Source: Acidobacteria bacterium Ga0077534 (lineage in GTDB: Bacteria; Acidobacteriota; Blastocatellia; Pyrinomonadales; Pyrinomonadaceae). From it: a DNA stretch of 64,000 nucleotides. The notes beneath the pieces are model-generated. The model saw only the letters and a program-made list of their open reading frames with translations, did no database searches and was not told the DNA's origin. A program made the position numbers and the translations under genes. Location: assembly GCA_001464455.1 (NCBI GenBank), contig LNEI01000025.1, forward strand, positions 124,001 to 188,000, read 5' to 3'. Below, one piece after another: positions 9,881-20,800 of the stretch; the first letter of the stretch is position 1; each line of letters begins with the position of its first letter.

Positions 9881-10249
9881 GTTCCGTACCAGCTTGAAAA
9901 TGGCGGAAACGCGACTTATCTATGACAACATAAGTCCGTTTTAACCTCTAATACCGAACGATGCTGACATTGAGGAACTTGAGAAAATTCCCTTAACCCT
10001 GACTCAGAGCTCAGAAAATCTCGCTAATGAATTCTGACGCGCCTGATGGAGAGTTTCTAGCTCCAAAACGATCATGAACTAATTCCGCCGCTCGTTGACT
10101 TGCTTTCAGCTACCATTGTTCAAGGTCACGTAGGCAGTTGCCCGTGGCTGCTGTGAGTAACGTTCTCCCGCTCGGATGAGTCATCTCGTATACAAGCTTC
10201 GTCTCCACGGAACGGGAATTTTCCCGTCCTACCCGCCTCCGTTGTCTTA

Positions 10250-13200
10250 TCATTCCAGCCCTACAAAATCGACGTTGTTCAGATCACCGTTTATCGCCAG
10301 GATGAGAGAGGCAAAGCGGTAGCGTTTTGAAGAAACGCTGATCGTATAGGACTGCCCCGTCACTACGTTCCCAAAATTGTAAACGCCGAATGAACTTGTC
10401 GTGGCCGTTCGTCTGACACCCTGCGGATCGGTCAGCGTCACCGTAGCGCTTCGGAGACCGAGACCGGTGGGTGTCGTCACTCGACCGCTCACAGTAGCGG
10501 TCACGGCAACGCAGGTAGTCGAGAGCGTTACGTCGTCGATCAGAAAATCGTCACTGCCCGAGGTTCCTGCCGGACGACTGTAATTAAAGCTCAGCACTCG
10601 AGGAGCGGGTCCAGCAAATGTTGACAGATCGACTGTCCGCAATGTGTATGCTGCCTCCGCAGCCGCTGGCTCATTTATTGTCTGAACAACCGCTCCATCC
10701 ACGGATACTGTCAGCACTGAGCTCGAGGGAGTCGTAACCCTTGGAGCCCGGAAGTAGTACGTGAGCGTAGCCGAACGGCCCGGTTGGATGGATATCGTTT
10801 GCTGAGCCGTTCCGGTCTCGGAAGCGGCTCCGGAATTAGCTCCATCGAACCATACCCAGCCAGTTCCGGTTCGGGGCGTAGTCCCCGTTCCACAACCCGC
10901 GACCGTGCAGAGTGACGTGCCGAATGCGGTTGAGGTTGATGTCCAGTTCGGGTTGGTGCCGTTATTGGTGTTTGCCTCAAATCCGCCGTCGTTGACAATA
11001 TTCGCATTTGGGGTACAGCTCGGCGTAGGAGTCGGCGTTGCTGTTGGCGTCGGAGTTGGAGTCGGAGTCGGAGTTGGAGTCGGTGTTGGAGTTGGAGTTG
11101 GAGTTGGAGTTGGCACTGTGCAGGTGAAGATCAGCGAAAACGCTCGGACTGATCCAGTATCGTCAGTAACGCTATCACTAACGTTCAGTGTCCAGGTTCC
11201 CACTGCATTCTGGCCGTCAAATGCTGATAATTGGTTGTTCGGCGAAAATGAACCCGATGGGAACGCCGCATCAGTGCCCGCGCCGCACTGATTCTCGACC
11301 GGAGGGAAACCTCCGTCATCGTCAATAACGATTGCCGCCAGATTATTACTGTTGCATCCGGATTGACTTGCGGGAACTCCCGGCCTGTCAAGGAAGATCA
11401 CGTTTGTTCCACTCGGCGAGGTCAATCTAAATCTCAGATCGCCGACCCAGGAATGGTTGACCCCGACGGTCGTCGAAGCTGGATTCGCACTCGCCGTGCC
11501 ATCGAACCTGAAGTTTAGATCCGAGATCGTACATGCAGAGCCGACCACAATGGGTATGTTAACGCCCGCCGGAAGATTGTCCGTAATTGGAACAACAGGC
11601 CCGGTGAAACTAGCTGTTACTACGCCGGTTGGCGTCGGTGTCGCGACCGGAGTTGGCGTCGGGGTCACACCCGGCGTTGGCGTTGGCGTCGGTGATGGCC
11701 CACCAGCTAAGGGCAGTTCATATGCACCGCGTCCGTACGTCGCAATTTGGATCAAGCCGGTTGCCTGAGACGCGAATTCCATTACCGGAACCGGCGGCAA
11801 ACCGTTATTAAAGACTGCCCAACTTGAACCATTGTCTGTCGATCGGAACACGCCGATATCGGTACCTGCGTAAAGTGTCGTCGGGGTCAGCCGATCGATC
11901 ATAAAAGCACTAGTTGGAATATTTGGCAGGTTATTGCTGATGTCCGTCCAGTTCGTACCTGAGTTAGTTGAACGCAAAATATGTCCTGATCCATAGCCGG
12001 ATACGGTCAAATAAACCAGTGCGGGATTTGTCGGGCTGACAGTGATATTTCTTATCGAGCGATCAGGCAGACCTGCAGAGATATCGGTCCAAGTGGCCCC
12101 TCCGTTGGTACTTACCATTGCCCGGCCCTGGGTCGATCCAGTATAGATCACATTGAGATTGCTCCGTGCGATAGTAATTGCGCTCAACACATCATCGCCG
12201 CCTAGGGTTTGATCGAACATGCCTCCTGGGGCGGTCCAGGTCGGTGGAGTACCGCCATCGAGATCCCTGCTTAGGTCGTCGCAATCGGTGCAAATAAACA
12301 ATCGCCACGAGCCCGAATATATCCTCGGATCAACCCCGTTACTGACGATCGGCGGATAAAATCCGATTCGAGCGCCGTCGCCCTGCTCGCCAAAGGTCTC
12401 GGTGGTCGCGATAGTGGCCTGAGCTCCGGTGCCGTTATTCGTTACGCGCCCAATATTACCGTTTGTAAAGCTCGGGAAGACGATGGTCGGGTTAACCGGG
12501 TTGATGACCGACTTGCCGCCATCGCCGCCGACAAACTCTGTCCAGCCGAGGCCCGTGCCCGGGCGTCGCTGCGAGCCGTTGTCCTGAGTTCCGCCGTAGG
12601 TTCTGGCTGGGTCGGTCGGATGAAGGCTGATGCCGATGAATTGGACCAGCGAGAGAGTTTGATTCAGCGATGTAAACGTCGTTCCGCTATTCGTTGTTTT
12701 AAAGATGCCGCCGTCATTTGCAGCATAAAACGTGGTTGACGAACCCGGTTCGAAGGCGAATGCCTGCTGGTCGGTGTGTATCTTCTGCAATTGCTCGGTA
12801 AAGTTGCCCGGATCATACGGCGGAGCATGCGAATTTATTAGGTTTGTAAACGTAACGCCGCCATCTGTACTACGAAAGGTATCGCGAGCTCCGACATAGA
12901 TCGTATTGGGATCGGTCGGGCTAGCCTCCAGGTAAGTGTTGTAGCCAAACTGGCCCGGATCGAGGATATTATTTGAGATCACACCACGATCGCTAAACGT
13001 TGCACCTGCATCGTTGCTGACCTCGATCCGCAGCTCTCTCGGTGGCCCATCGGTTCCAAAATAAACATACACACGATCAGGCGCCGCGGGCGTGACAGCG
13101 ATGCGGAAATCTCTGGTCGAACCTTGCTCTGTCGTGTAAGGCGAAGCAAGCACGTTGGTCCAAGTCGTTCCGCCGTTGGTCGATCTGAACAGTCCGCGGG

Positions 13201-14299
13201 GGGCAGCGTCACTGTTTCCAAGCCTTAGGGCCGCATAAATGATCTGCGGATTTGTCGGGTGGATCGCGAGATCGGTCGCCCGCCCCCCGAGCGTCACGGT
13301 CCAGTTGACACCACCGTTCGTTGATACAAGAATACCTCCTCTCCCGGACTGGAAGTTTGCTGGATTTAGAAAAGTGTCAAGAGCCGCATATACTCTGTCC
13401 GGATTTGTCGGGTCCACTAGTATTCGTGTTGCTTGGACCCGCTCTGGAAATGGGGCGGTACTGACTCTTGTCCATGTCGCACCCGCATTATTCGATCTCA
13501 AAACGCCCGTTCCCCAATATCCGTTGTCACTGTCACCGAGACCGGCGTAAACGATATTCGGATTACTCGGTGCAAATGCAAGGGTTCCGACAGCCAGATC
13601 TGGCAGAGAGTCCGTAACTGGAACGAATGTCGTTCCTCCATTTATCGAACGCCAGATACCGCCGGTTCCGCCAGCGACGAGAATCAACTGCGTATTGGTC
13701 GGCGAGATCGCGATCGCGTTGATACGCCCGGAAACAGCTCCGCCGGGCCCTAGTCCCGCCGTCGGAGCTGGCCCGATCGGCGTCCATGTCGTTCCAACCT
13801 CTTCGGGCCCTAGCCCCTCCCCACGCTCGATCACCTCCTGCCATGCTCTCCGCCGGGCATTCTCGGGAAGTTCCTTAAATGGATACAAGCGCTGCTCCAT
13901 AAACCAATTAGCCCGTCCCTCGGGATTATCAAATTGGCGCAAAACCGGTTTCTGGCTACCCTGAGTTTTTTGGGCACTTGCAATCTCAATCGGGGCCAAC
14001 TGTTTTTCGGGCGATCTATTTGTCTGAATTATTCTGGGATAATAAGGCTGCGATTGTGGGAACTGAGGCAGCAGAATGACTGGAACATCCGGCACCGCCA
14101 CTACCTGTTCGGGCACTATGTCCAGGGTAACCGGTCGTGTTTCACCCGCGTTCGGGAGCGTCTCTGAAACCTCAATGCGTTTCTCAGCTGTTTCGCCGCC
14201 ATTGGTGGGAAATGTGTCGCTCACGCGCGAAACCCAAAGCACCGCTGCCATTGCTGAAACTACCAGCAGTAATGTGCCGAGAATGACTGATTTTTTCAT
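10250..14299 (-). CDS. Giant exoprotein: BNR/sortilin-like propeller, P-domain, PT linker, C-terminal sorting-like domain
   Basis: About 1349 residues from the ATG at 14299, chosen because AGAAGGA lies just upstream and a signal peptide follows (MKKSVILGTLLLVVSAMAAV). The upstream in-frame extension lacks a good start. The bulk is a beta-propeller with many Asp-box-like units (FRSTNGGTTWTNV, LRSTNSGTNWTDI, FRSTDNGSSWAVF). It is followed by a short PT linker, a proprotein-convertase-type P domain (NHSWVGDLRFRLTSPSGTNV) and a long TPTP linker. A jelly-roll-like module (GGFEANTNNGTNPNWTS...) comes next. The last ~80 residues (SGRVTTPTGLGLRSATVTLT ... FVGLE) form the tail domain found on three other giant proteins here. 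It is exported and probably cell-surface associated; ligand unknown. Stands alone on the minus strand. Confidence 0.88.
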   Translation of the reverse strand: MKKSVILGTLLLVVSAMAAVLWVSRVSDTFPTNGGETAEKRIEVSETLPNAGETRPVTLDIVPEQVVAVPDVPVILLPQFPQSQPYYPRIIQTNRSPEKQLAPIEIASAQKTQGSQKPVLRQFDNPEGRANWFMEQRLYPFKELPENARRRAWQEVIERGEGLGPEEVGTTWTPIGPAPTAGLGPGGAVSGRINAIAISPTNTQLILVAGGTGGIWRSINGGTTFVPVTDSLPDLAVGTLAFAPSNPNIVYAGLGDSDNGYWGTGVLRSNNAGATWTRVSTAPFPERVQATRILVDPTNPDRVYAALDTFLNPANFQSGRGGILVSTNGGVNWTVTLGGRATDLAIHPTNPQIIYAALRLGNSDAAPRGLFRSTNGGTTWTNVLASPYTTEQGSTRDFRIAVTPAAPDRVYVYFGTDGPPRELRIEVSNDAGATFSDRGVISNNILDPGQFGYNTYLEASPTDPNTIYVGARDTFRSTDGGVTFTNLINSHAPPYDPGNFTEQLQKIHTDQQAFAFEPGSSTTFYAANDGGIFKTTNSGTTFTSLNQTLSLVQFIGISLHPTDPARTYGGTQDNGSQRRPGTGLGWTEFVGGDGGKSVINPVNPTIVFPSFTNGNIGRVTNNGTGAQATIATTETFGEQGDGARIGFYPPIVSNGVDPRIYSGSWRLFICTDCDDLSRDLDGGTPPTWTAPGGMFDQTLGGDDVLSAITIARSNLNVIYTGSTQGRAMVSTNGGATWTDISAGLPDRSIRNITVSPTNPALVYLTVSGYGSGHILRSTNSGTNWTDISNNLPNIPTSAFMIDRLTPTTLYAGTDIGVFRSTDNGSSWAVFNNGLPPVPVMEFASQATGLIQIATYGRGAYELPLAGGPSPTPTPTPGVTPTPTPVATPTPTGVVTASFTGPVVPITDNLPAGVNIPIVVGSACTISDLNFRFDGTASANPASTTVGVNHSWVGDLRFRLTSPSGTNVIFLDRPGVPASQSGCNSNNLAAIVIDDDGGFPPVENQCGAGTDAAFPSGSFSPNNQLSAFDGQNAVGTWTLNVSDSVTDDTGSVRAFSLIFTCTVPTPTPTPTPTPTPTPTPTPTPTPTATPTPTPSCTPNANIVNDGGFEANTNNGTNPNWTSTSTAFGTSLCTVAGCGTGTTPRTGTGWVWFDGANSGAASETGTAQQTISIQPGRSATLTYYFRAPRVTTPSSSVLTVSVDGAVVQTINEPAAAEAAYTLRTVDLSTFAGPAPRVLSFNYSRPAGTSGSDDFLIDDVTLSTTCVAVTATVSGRVTTPTGLGLRSATVTLTDPQGVRRTATTSSFGVYNFGNVVTGQSYTISVSSKRYRFASLILAINGDLNNVDFVGLE
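11022..11114 (-). repeat. Hexanucleotide tract encoding a Thr-Pro linker
   Basis: Repeats of GGAGTT/GGAGTC/GGCGTT on the plus strand encode alternating Thr-Pro on the minus strand between the P domain and the jelly-roll-like module. A shorter similar tract lies at 11628-11698. Such tracts vary in length by slippage. Confidence 0.9.
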
Positions 14300-14588
14300 T
14301 TTATATTCCTTCTGGCTGCGTCTTGAATACAGAAAACGCAGCGCATCTTGCAACGAAATTCACTTTAGGTGCCTTAGTTGAGAAGCGACAATAGGCGGGC
14401 AACAGGCACACAAATTCCGCTAAAAACCAAGGTGTTTTATACGGCTCGTGCCAAAAATTTCAAGGTCGTCCGATTTGTTAAATATGAAGTCCGCCCAGAG
14501 GATAGTTCAGAACCGCCCGAAAAAGCAATTACGTTCGCGGATAAAAAGATCGTGGTTGATTAATATTTAGAGCTTACGGAGGAGTGCG

Positions 14589-17500
14589 CTAGTCCTTTAC
14601 TTTGGCGACCATCATTTCTCGATCTTTACTTTCTCGTCCTAGAAATACTCTTGGCCGTTGGAAATTGGATTCAAGGCTCGCTTTCTTTGGATTCGCCTTT
14701 TCTCGTTCTAGCTTTCGGGTTTTTCGGGCTGGAGTGTCAGATTCCTCGCGGTCGATTTGCGGCACTCTTTCGGCCGTGTACGCCAGCCATTCTCGCAGCA
14801 TTATTGTGTTGTCTTTTGGATCCCTATCCGCCTTCGCAGCTTTCAGGCCGTCCTCGATCAAAGCAAAAGTAAGATATCCATTTCCGAGGCGTGCGTTTTC
14901 TTTAGCATCCTGAAATCCTTGCGATGCGGTCAGGACGAACATACCTTTCTCGTAAGCGAGCTGAGCAAGCCCCTTTGTATTGAATGGGCCGCGGCGAGTC
15001 TCTGTTGACTCTATAGCCCGGCCTGAATTGCAGGCATCAATAATAAGCAGGATATTCTCAGCGGGAATATCCTGAACCGCCGACTGAATTTCAATGTCTG
15101 AAATGCCTCCGCGACTGATCGCTCGAACGGCATTTTCATCAAGGTTGTTCCTTTGACCCGTCCAGGAAATATCATGGAGGATCAGGTAGAACCGCTCGCG
15201 GTCTGCGATCCCATGGCCGGCGTAAAATATAACGACCGCATCCTCTGGCTGAGCTCTTTTTGAAACATCGTAAATCGCTTTGAGAACATCCGCCTTTGTG
15301 GCTTTATTGTCGACCAGCCGCAATATCTCGATTGTTTCAAAGCTGCCTATCGATCGCTGCTGCCTTACGAATTCCCGGGCAAACTCGTCAGCGTCCCGCA
15401 CAGCATAAGAAAGATCAAACTCTTTGTTTGAATAACTGTTCACGCCGACGGCAACCACGTACATGGAGCCTTTTCTTCGCAGGGATTCCGTTCCAAACAC
15501 TACCGTGGTGTCATCGCGACTCTTGATATCGTCACTATTGAACGCATAAGCAACAAAACGATTATCGCCTGCGACGACCGGAACGATTGTCTCAAGGGTC
15601 ACTGATTTTGCCCCGTTCAATACATCGCCGCGCCAGAACTTGACGAGCGTTCCGTTTCGAAAAAGCCTGACATCTTTAGCGCCGGCCGGTGCGCTGTCGA
15701 TCTCTACTCGAACGTCGACTGATCGTTGGGTGACCCGTTGAGAGGAGTCTGCTGCCGGAATCCTAAGCTTTACTGCGGGCTGTCGGCGGTCTTTGGTCGC
15801 GATATCTTTCTCACTCGGCAGATTTCCGGTCGCGAGGAGATCGGCGAGCAGGCCGGGTGACCAAAATTCGCTGAAGAACTCTTCTACAGGCCGAGAAATA
15901 AATGTGTTGTTATCAAATCTCCATGAGATCTGCCGCCAAGCGGCAGACGAACCATCAAAGAAGCCGAGCGGAGAAACGACCAACCAGTCACGTCCACCGC
16001 GAAGCGATAGGATCGAAAGTGCCCGGCTTCTATTCTTGAGATCCCAAATGATCAGGCTTCCGTCTTCGCTCGCACTGGCGAGTTGATCGCCGTTCCCGGC
16101 AAAACTCACGAGAAAAACGGAACCTGAATGTCCTGTCAAAACTGAGCCCGACGCAGTTCCGTCGAGCGGCCAAAGCCTTACCGTGCCGTCGATGCCGCCC
16201 GACGCGAGACTCTTGCCATCCGGATGGAACGCGAGTGAATAGACTTGTCCCCGATGGCCTGTGATCGAGGATAGCGGTAGACCGGTGTCAACCTCGAAAA
16301 GCCTTATCGTTTTATCGATGCCAGCCGTCGCAATTGTCCGGCCGTCGGGGCTGAAGGCGACCGTGTCGAGCTCGCCCGCTTTTGGCTCGATTACGGAAAG
16401 ACTCTTTCCCGTGACAACATCCCAAATTCGCAGAGTTCCGTCGATACCTGTTGAGGCTCCAAGTGAGCCGTCTCGGCCGAGAGCCACTGCCGTAACTTCG
16501 CCGCGATGATGCGTGATGAATCTTGGCGAAGTCCGGTTCGCTAGATCCCACACCCCAACCTGCCCGTCGGCACTCGCCGAGAGAAGCAGATCGCCTTTTG
16601 GGCTTATAGCGATACTCCCCACGGGACCCTTATGTCCGTCAAGACGGTCCAGCGGAGCAGACCCGTTTGTATCCCAGACAATGATCTTCCCGTCGGTTCC
16701 CGATGAGATCAAACGGCGGTTATCAGGATGAAAGACTACGGATCGTACGCGGGCTTGATGCCCAGCCAATGGAGCTAGTGCCTGACCGGTTACCAGGTCC
16801 CATAGTTTTACCGTGTTGTCATAGCTCGCCGCGGCCATCCAGCGACGGTCATCGCTGAATGCTACTCCGTACAACCCTGCCTTATTGTTTTCAAAAAGGG
16901 CAACGCGGGCTCCGGTCAACCTATCGACCACGACTGCGGAACCACTCCCGTTACCGAAGATCGCAATCTTAGCAGTAATGTCAAAAACTGCCGATTCGGG
17001 CTCACCGAGGTGCGAAACAGTTTCTTCCGGTAGGCGAGCAGTGGATTCTTTCTTAGTGGCGATCGAAAACGAACGAAGTGTTCCGCTCGAATCGGCCGCG
17101 GCGACCGAACCATCCGCGGCAAATCCCAGGGCAAGTATTCGCTGGCCTCGGCCAGGAAACGCAGCTTCTTCGCCGCCTCCCGGAAGTCTTGTAACGCGAA
17201 CCGCGCCGTCTTTTGCCCCTGAGGCAAGAGTTGAGCTCTTATTGCCAAATTTTAGGGCGGTGATCTCGGTTTCGTGGCCCTTGATCTCGCGAAGCCTTTT
17301 GGCTGTTGCGATATCAAAGATTCTTACCCTTTTATCGGATGAACCCGCAGCTAGGAATTTGCCGTCGGGCGAGAACGCTAGGCAATTGATCGGCGAGTTC
17401 CCAGTCTCACCAAAAGGGCCTTGGCCGCCAGTTGATATCTCAAGCCTCCAGATCTTTCCCTCTGACCCGGCTGCGAGCACTGTCTTCCCATCAGGGCCAA

Positions 17501-17885
17501 ATGCAAGGCCGTCCGCACTACCGGATATAGGTTCAAATGCCTTTAGTTCTGCACCACTTTCGATATTCCATACCCTAACAACACCATCGACCGCCGAAGA
17601 TGCGAGAAGGCGGCCATCGGCGCTAGCCACCATCGCCCGGATCCCCCCGCCACCGCCCGCGATCATCCGCAACTCGCGGCCAGAGGCCGTCTCCCAGATG
17701 CGTATGGTCGAGTCAAAACTCGCCGTCGCTACCCACCCCCCATCGCTCGCTACGGCCACCGCCCGAACCAAACTGGAATGCCCAGTCTGTAGAACTAATT
17801 CAGGCTTTGCCTCCGCCATGTTTATCGAATAAACAGAGGTGGCAAGATATAGGATAAGGATTGTTGTTGTAAGTACATTCACCAT
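14589..17885 (-). CDS. WD40-repeat protein with C-terminal caspase-like (peptidase C14) domain
   Basis: 1098 residues. A hydrophobic N-terminus (VLTTTILILYLATSVYSINM) suggests a signal peptide or anchor. Residues about 30-640 carry about 14 WD40 repeats (LVRAVAVASDGGWVATASFD, VWDLANR, LWPLDG and others), enough for two propellers. The C-terminal caspase fold begins at about 805 (GSMYVVAVGVNSYSNKEFDL). It has the catalytic dyad His891 in FYAGHGIADRERFYL and Cys952 in IIDACNSGRA, so it looks active. Orthocaspases cleave after Arg/Lys, but specificity cannot be read here. The ATG lies 11 nt after the stop of the giant exoprotein gene, and its Shine-Dalgarno (GGAGTAGGA) overlaps that stop. The two are therefore almost certainly co-transcribed. 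A 289-nt gap (14300-14588) separates it from the next gene. Confidence 0.93.
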   Translation of the reverse strand: MVNVLTTTILILYLATSVYSINMAEAKPELVLQTGHSSLVRAVAVASDGGWVATASFDSTIRIWETASGRELRMIAGGGGGIRAMVASADGRLLASSAVDGVVRVWNIESGAELKAFEPISGSADGLAFGPDGKTVLAAGSEGKIWRLEISTGGQGPFGETGNSPINCLAFSPDGKFLAAGSSDKRVRIFDIATAKRLREIKGHETEITALKFGNKSSTLASGAKDGAVRVTRLPGGGEEAAFPGRGQRILALGFAADGSVAAADSSGTLRSFSIATKKESTARLPEETVSHLGEPESAVFDITAKIAIFGNGSGSAVVVDRLTGARVALFENNKAGLYGVAFSDDRRWMAAASYDNTVKLWDLVTGQALAPLAGHQARVRSVVFHPDNRRLISSGTDGKIIVWDTNGSAPLDRLDGHKGPVGSIAISPKGDLLLSASADGQVGVWDLANRTSPRFITHHRGEVTAVALGRDGSLGASTGIDGTLRIWDVVTGKSLSVIEPKAGELDTVAFSPDGRTIATAGIDKTIRLFEVDTGLPLSSITGHRGQVYSLAFHPDGKSLASGGIDGTVRLWPLDGTASGSVLTGHSGSVFLVSFAGNGDQLASASEDGSLIIWDLKNRSRALSILSLRGGRDWLVVSPLGFFDGSSAAWRQISWRFDNNTFISRPVEEFFSEFWSPGLLADLLATGNLPSEKDIATKDRRQPAVKLRIPAADSSQRVTQRSVDVRVEIDSAPAGAKDVRLFRNGTLVKFWRGDVLNGAKSVTLETIVPVVAGDNRFVAYAFNSDDIKSRDDTTVVFGTESLRRKGSMYVVAVGVNSYSNKEFDLSYAVRDADEFAREFVRQQRSIGSFETIEILRLVDNKATKADVLKAIYDVSKRAQPEDAVVIFYAGHGIADRERFYLILHDISWTGQRNNLDENAVRAISRGGISDIEIQSAVQDIPAENILLIIDACNSGRAIESTETRRGPFNTKGLAQLAYEKGMFVLTASQGFQDAKENARLGNGYLTFALIEDGLKAAKADRDPKDNTIMLREWLAYTAERVPQIDREESDTPARKTRKLEREKANPKKASLESNFQRPRVFLGRESKDREMMVAKVKD

Positions 17886-17896
17886 ATCGAAGAATC

Positions 17897-20800
17897 CTAC
17901 TCCAAGCCGATAAAGTCGACATTATTCAGTGCGGTTGTGACAGTAAGGGTTTTCGGAGTAAAACGGTAGCGTTTTACGTTTACTGATGCCGTGTAGATCT
18001 GGCCGGTTTCGATGCCGGCGAAGTTGAACACACCGAATGAACTGGTCGTCGCCGTTCGTGTCGTTCCGGTTGCGTCGATCAGTGTGACGACAGCATTCCT
18101 CAATGCAAGAAGGTTTGGCGTCGTGACCCTGCCGGAGATGGTTGTGAATGTCGGATTCGCACTCGATTGCTGCACCAGCACTGGTTCCGGCCGACCTGCG
18201 ATGCGGATCGTGCCGATGCGGCCCGCACCCGGGTTTGGCTGCGCCGTGAAGTGCACCGGCCCATTGCCGACGATCGCTCCTGAGTTGATCGTGATCCAAG
18301 GCACATCGCTCGCCGCCGCCCATTCGCAGGTTGGGCTGCTGGCCGCGACAGTGAACTGCGAAAGCCCTCCCGCCACCGGGATCGGCGTTGTATTGGCCGG
18401 CGAGAATGAGCACGATGATTCGGGTGAGATGTTGATCGTTGTATCCGCTGTCAGGTTTATATCAGCCGGCTGCGTAAAGACGAGGCCCGTCCGGCTCGCC
18501 TTCAGTCGGTATGTGTTCGGCGGCAGGTTGGTGTATGTGAATCGACCGTCAGCATCCGTATTCCTTCTGATCGTTATCGGCTGCGTGTTCCCGGTCGGCG
18601 TATACGTCAGATCGAGCCGTGTTCCGGCCCCGCCCGCCAGTACCTGGCCCGTTATGTTATAGGTCGTTGAGTTTGAGGCGATGAAGCTGTCGCCGGGAGT
18701 TCCGTTGTAAGTCGCCGCGATCGGTACCTCGAATGAGAGTACCGAGCGGACGAAGTTCTTGCCCGGCATTGCCGGCACTATGTCGTGCAGAGTGTTTGGC
18801 TGTGAAAGGCACTGATACGTCGCGTATGCCACTGACGCGATCACGGTCGAGCCTAGCGGCGAGCACGGGGCTTCTTCCCTGGGGTTCGGCCCGCGTGACG
18901 ATCCGATGATCACACCGAGGCCCGGCACCTCCGGGGCCGTGATGTTCCTGATGAAGCCGTAGATGAACCTCGGCGTCTGGTTCTGCGCATTTGATACAGT
19001 GTTCTGCCCGCCTATCGTCCCGGCACCCTCGGGCCCTTCCATCAGTTCATTAAGCAGCCGGAACGACGTATCAAGCGGAAAGTTGTTCGGGTCCCAAACG
19101 ATGCCCGTCGGACCGGAGATCGTCACCGTGTAGGCCGAGTCGTCGGCCGGAAGGTTGAACTCATAGACGCCGAGCGAGACGATCGTCGGTATGACGGTGT
19201 TCGAACCGTTAGATGCTGTGACCGTATCCGGCACAAGCGGCGACTGATTGCCGTTGTAGTTCTGCAGGTAAAGACGGAACAGACGCTCGTACTGCCGCCA
19301 GGACAGCTCGATCGTCCCCGAAGCCCCGTTCTTGCCGTCGATGGCTATCAGATACGTCGCTCCCTGATCGGCACGGAAGTTGACCTTACTCGTTACGTCA
19401 AAGAACGTCGTGTCGTCGTTCGTCCCGACCTGTGTGAAGTTTGTGAAGTTGCAGCCTGCTAGCCCGGCCGGACAGCGATAGATCGCCATTACCGTGTCGA
19501 ACGAAGACCCCGAAGTAGAAAAGCTCCACAATCCATTCGACGGTGCCGTCCAGACGTACCAGACCGACTTCGATGCCGTATTCCCCGCATGAGCAGGCTC
19601 GCCCGACTGGGCCGATGCGTTGACGTTCGAGCCTCGTTCCGGAGCGTTCGGCGGGTTGTTGGCTCCCGTGATCAGGTTCGGATTGTCGACAAAGTCGTTG
19701 GTGGGCGGGCACGTGCAGTATTGAAAGATCGTATGCGACTGTCCGGCGATGGCCATCACTTCCTGCCGGTCCGTAGTTCCCGGATGCGGCGGCATGGTGA
19801 ACGTCACCCGTCCGCCCGAGTACGCGGCATTCGTATAAAAGGTCCCCGAAGCCGCCGGAGCCGCCGCCGGCGGACAACCGGGCTGCGTGATCACATCGAA
19901 CGAAAACACCCCGCCCGTCATCGGCACATCAGTCCGCGGCCGAGAAAGCGAATAAGTACAAGCCCCCGGCCCGCCAACCGGTGCCTCAAACAGCGACAAA
20001 GTATAACTCCCCGCCCCGCCAACCGCTGCGATCGCCCGTATCGTATACGTACCCGTTACCGGCAGCGTAAAAAACCCAGTAGCGGGCAGGCGAGAATTGT
20101 TCACCCCATTCACCCCGCCGGCACTCGCCACAACCACCCCCGCGGGGTTTACAAGCTCTATCTTCGAGAAGAATAAAGATGTCTCCATCGTGACCGCAAC
20201 TTGCTGACCAGCATTCCCGGGAAACGAATACAAATCCGTCCGGTCATTCCCGATGACACAAGAAGTTGGCCCAACGGTACTAGAAACAGCCTGCCCAATC
20301 GTTATCGAAGCAGTTCCGCATGACGGTCCGCCGAGACCCTTCCAATTTGGATTAAAATCGTCCGATGAGTTGGACATCAGCCTTGTCTGGTTAGTTCCAT
20401 CCGCGTTCATTATCCACAGATCCTGACGCGTGTTGTTGCGAGGGCTGATAAAGATCAACCTGCTCCCGTCGGGTGACCACGCAGGCCTAAAATCTGCGCC
20501 GGGACTAGTAGTAAGTCGAACCTGATTGCTGCCATCGGCGTTCATGACGTAAATTTCAGGATCCACAGCGCGATCGCTCCAAAATGCGATCTTTGTTCCG
20601 TCCGGCGACCACGCGCATTGATTATCCGTAGAAGTATTGGTTGTAAGTCTGATCGGATTCGTTCCGTCCGCGTTCATAACGTAAAGTTCACCCGCCGCCT
20701 GGTCGCGGGAACTAGTGAATCCGATCTTTGTTCCGTCTGGAGACCAGCACGGAATTCGATCGTCAGCGGCATTATTTGTTAGGTTTATTGGGTTGGTTCC

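Noticed and set aside
14378-14563. 61-codon plus-strand frame between the BNR exoprotein and WD40-caspase genes
   Set aside because: No ribosome site or similarity; it lies across the expected promoter of the BNR gene.
16885-17832. Long plus-strand frame (315 codons) opposite the WD40-caspase gene
   Set aside because: Antisense shadow of WD40 repeats; Ser/Pro/Arg-rich with no domain and no ribosome site.
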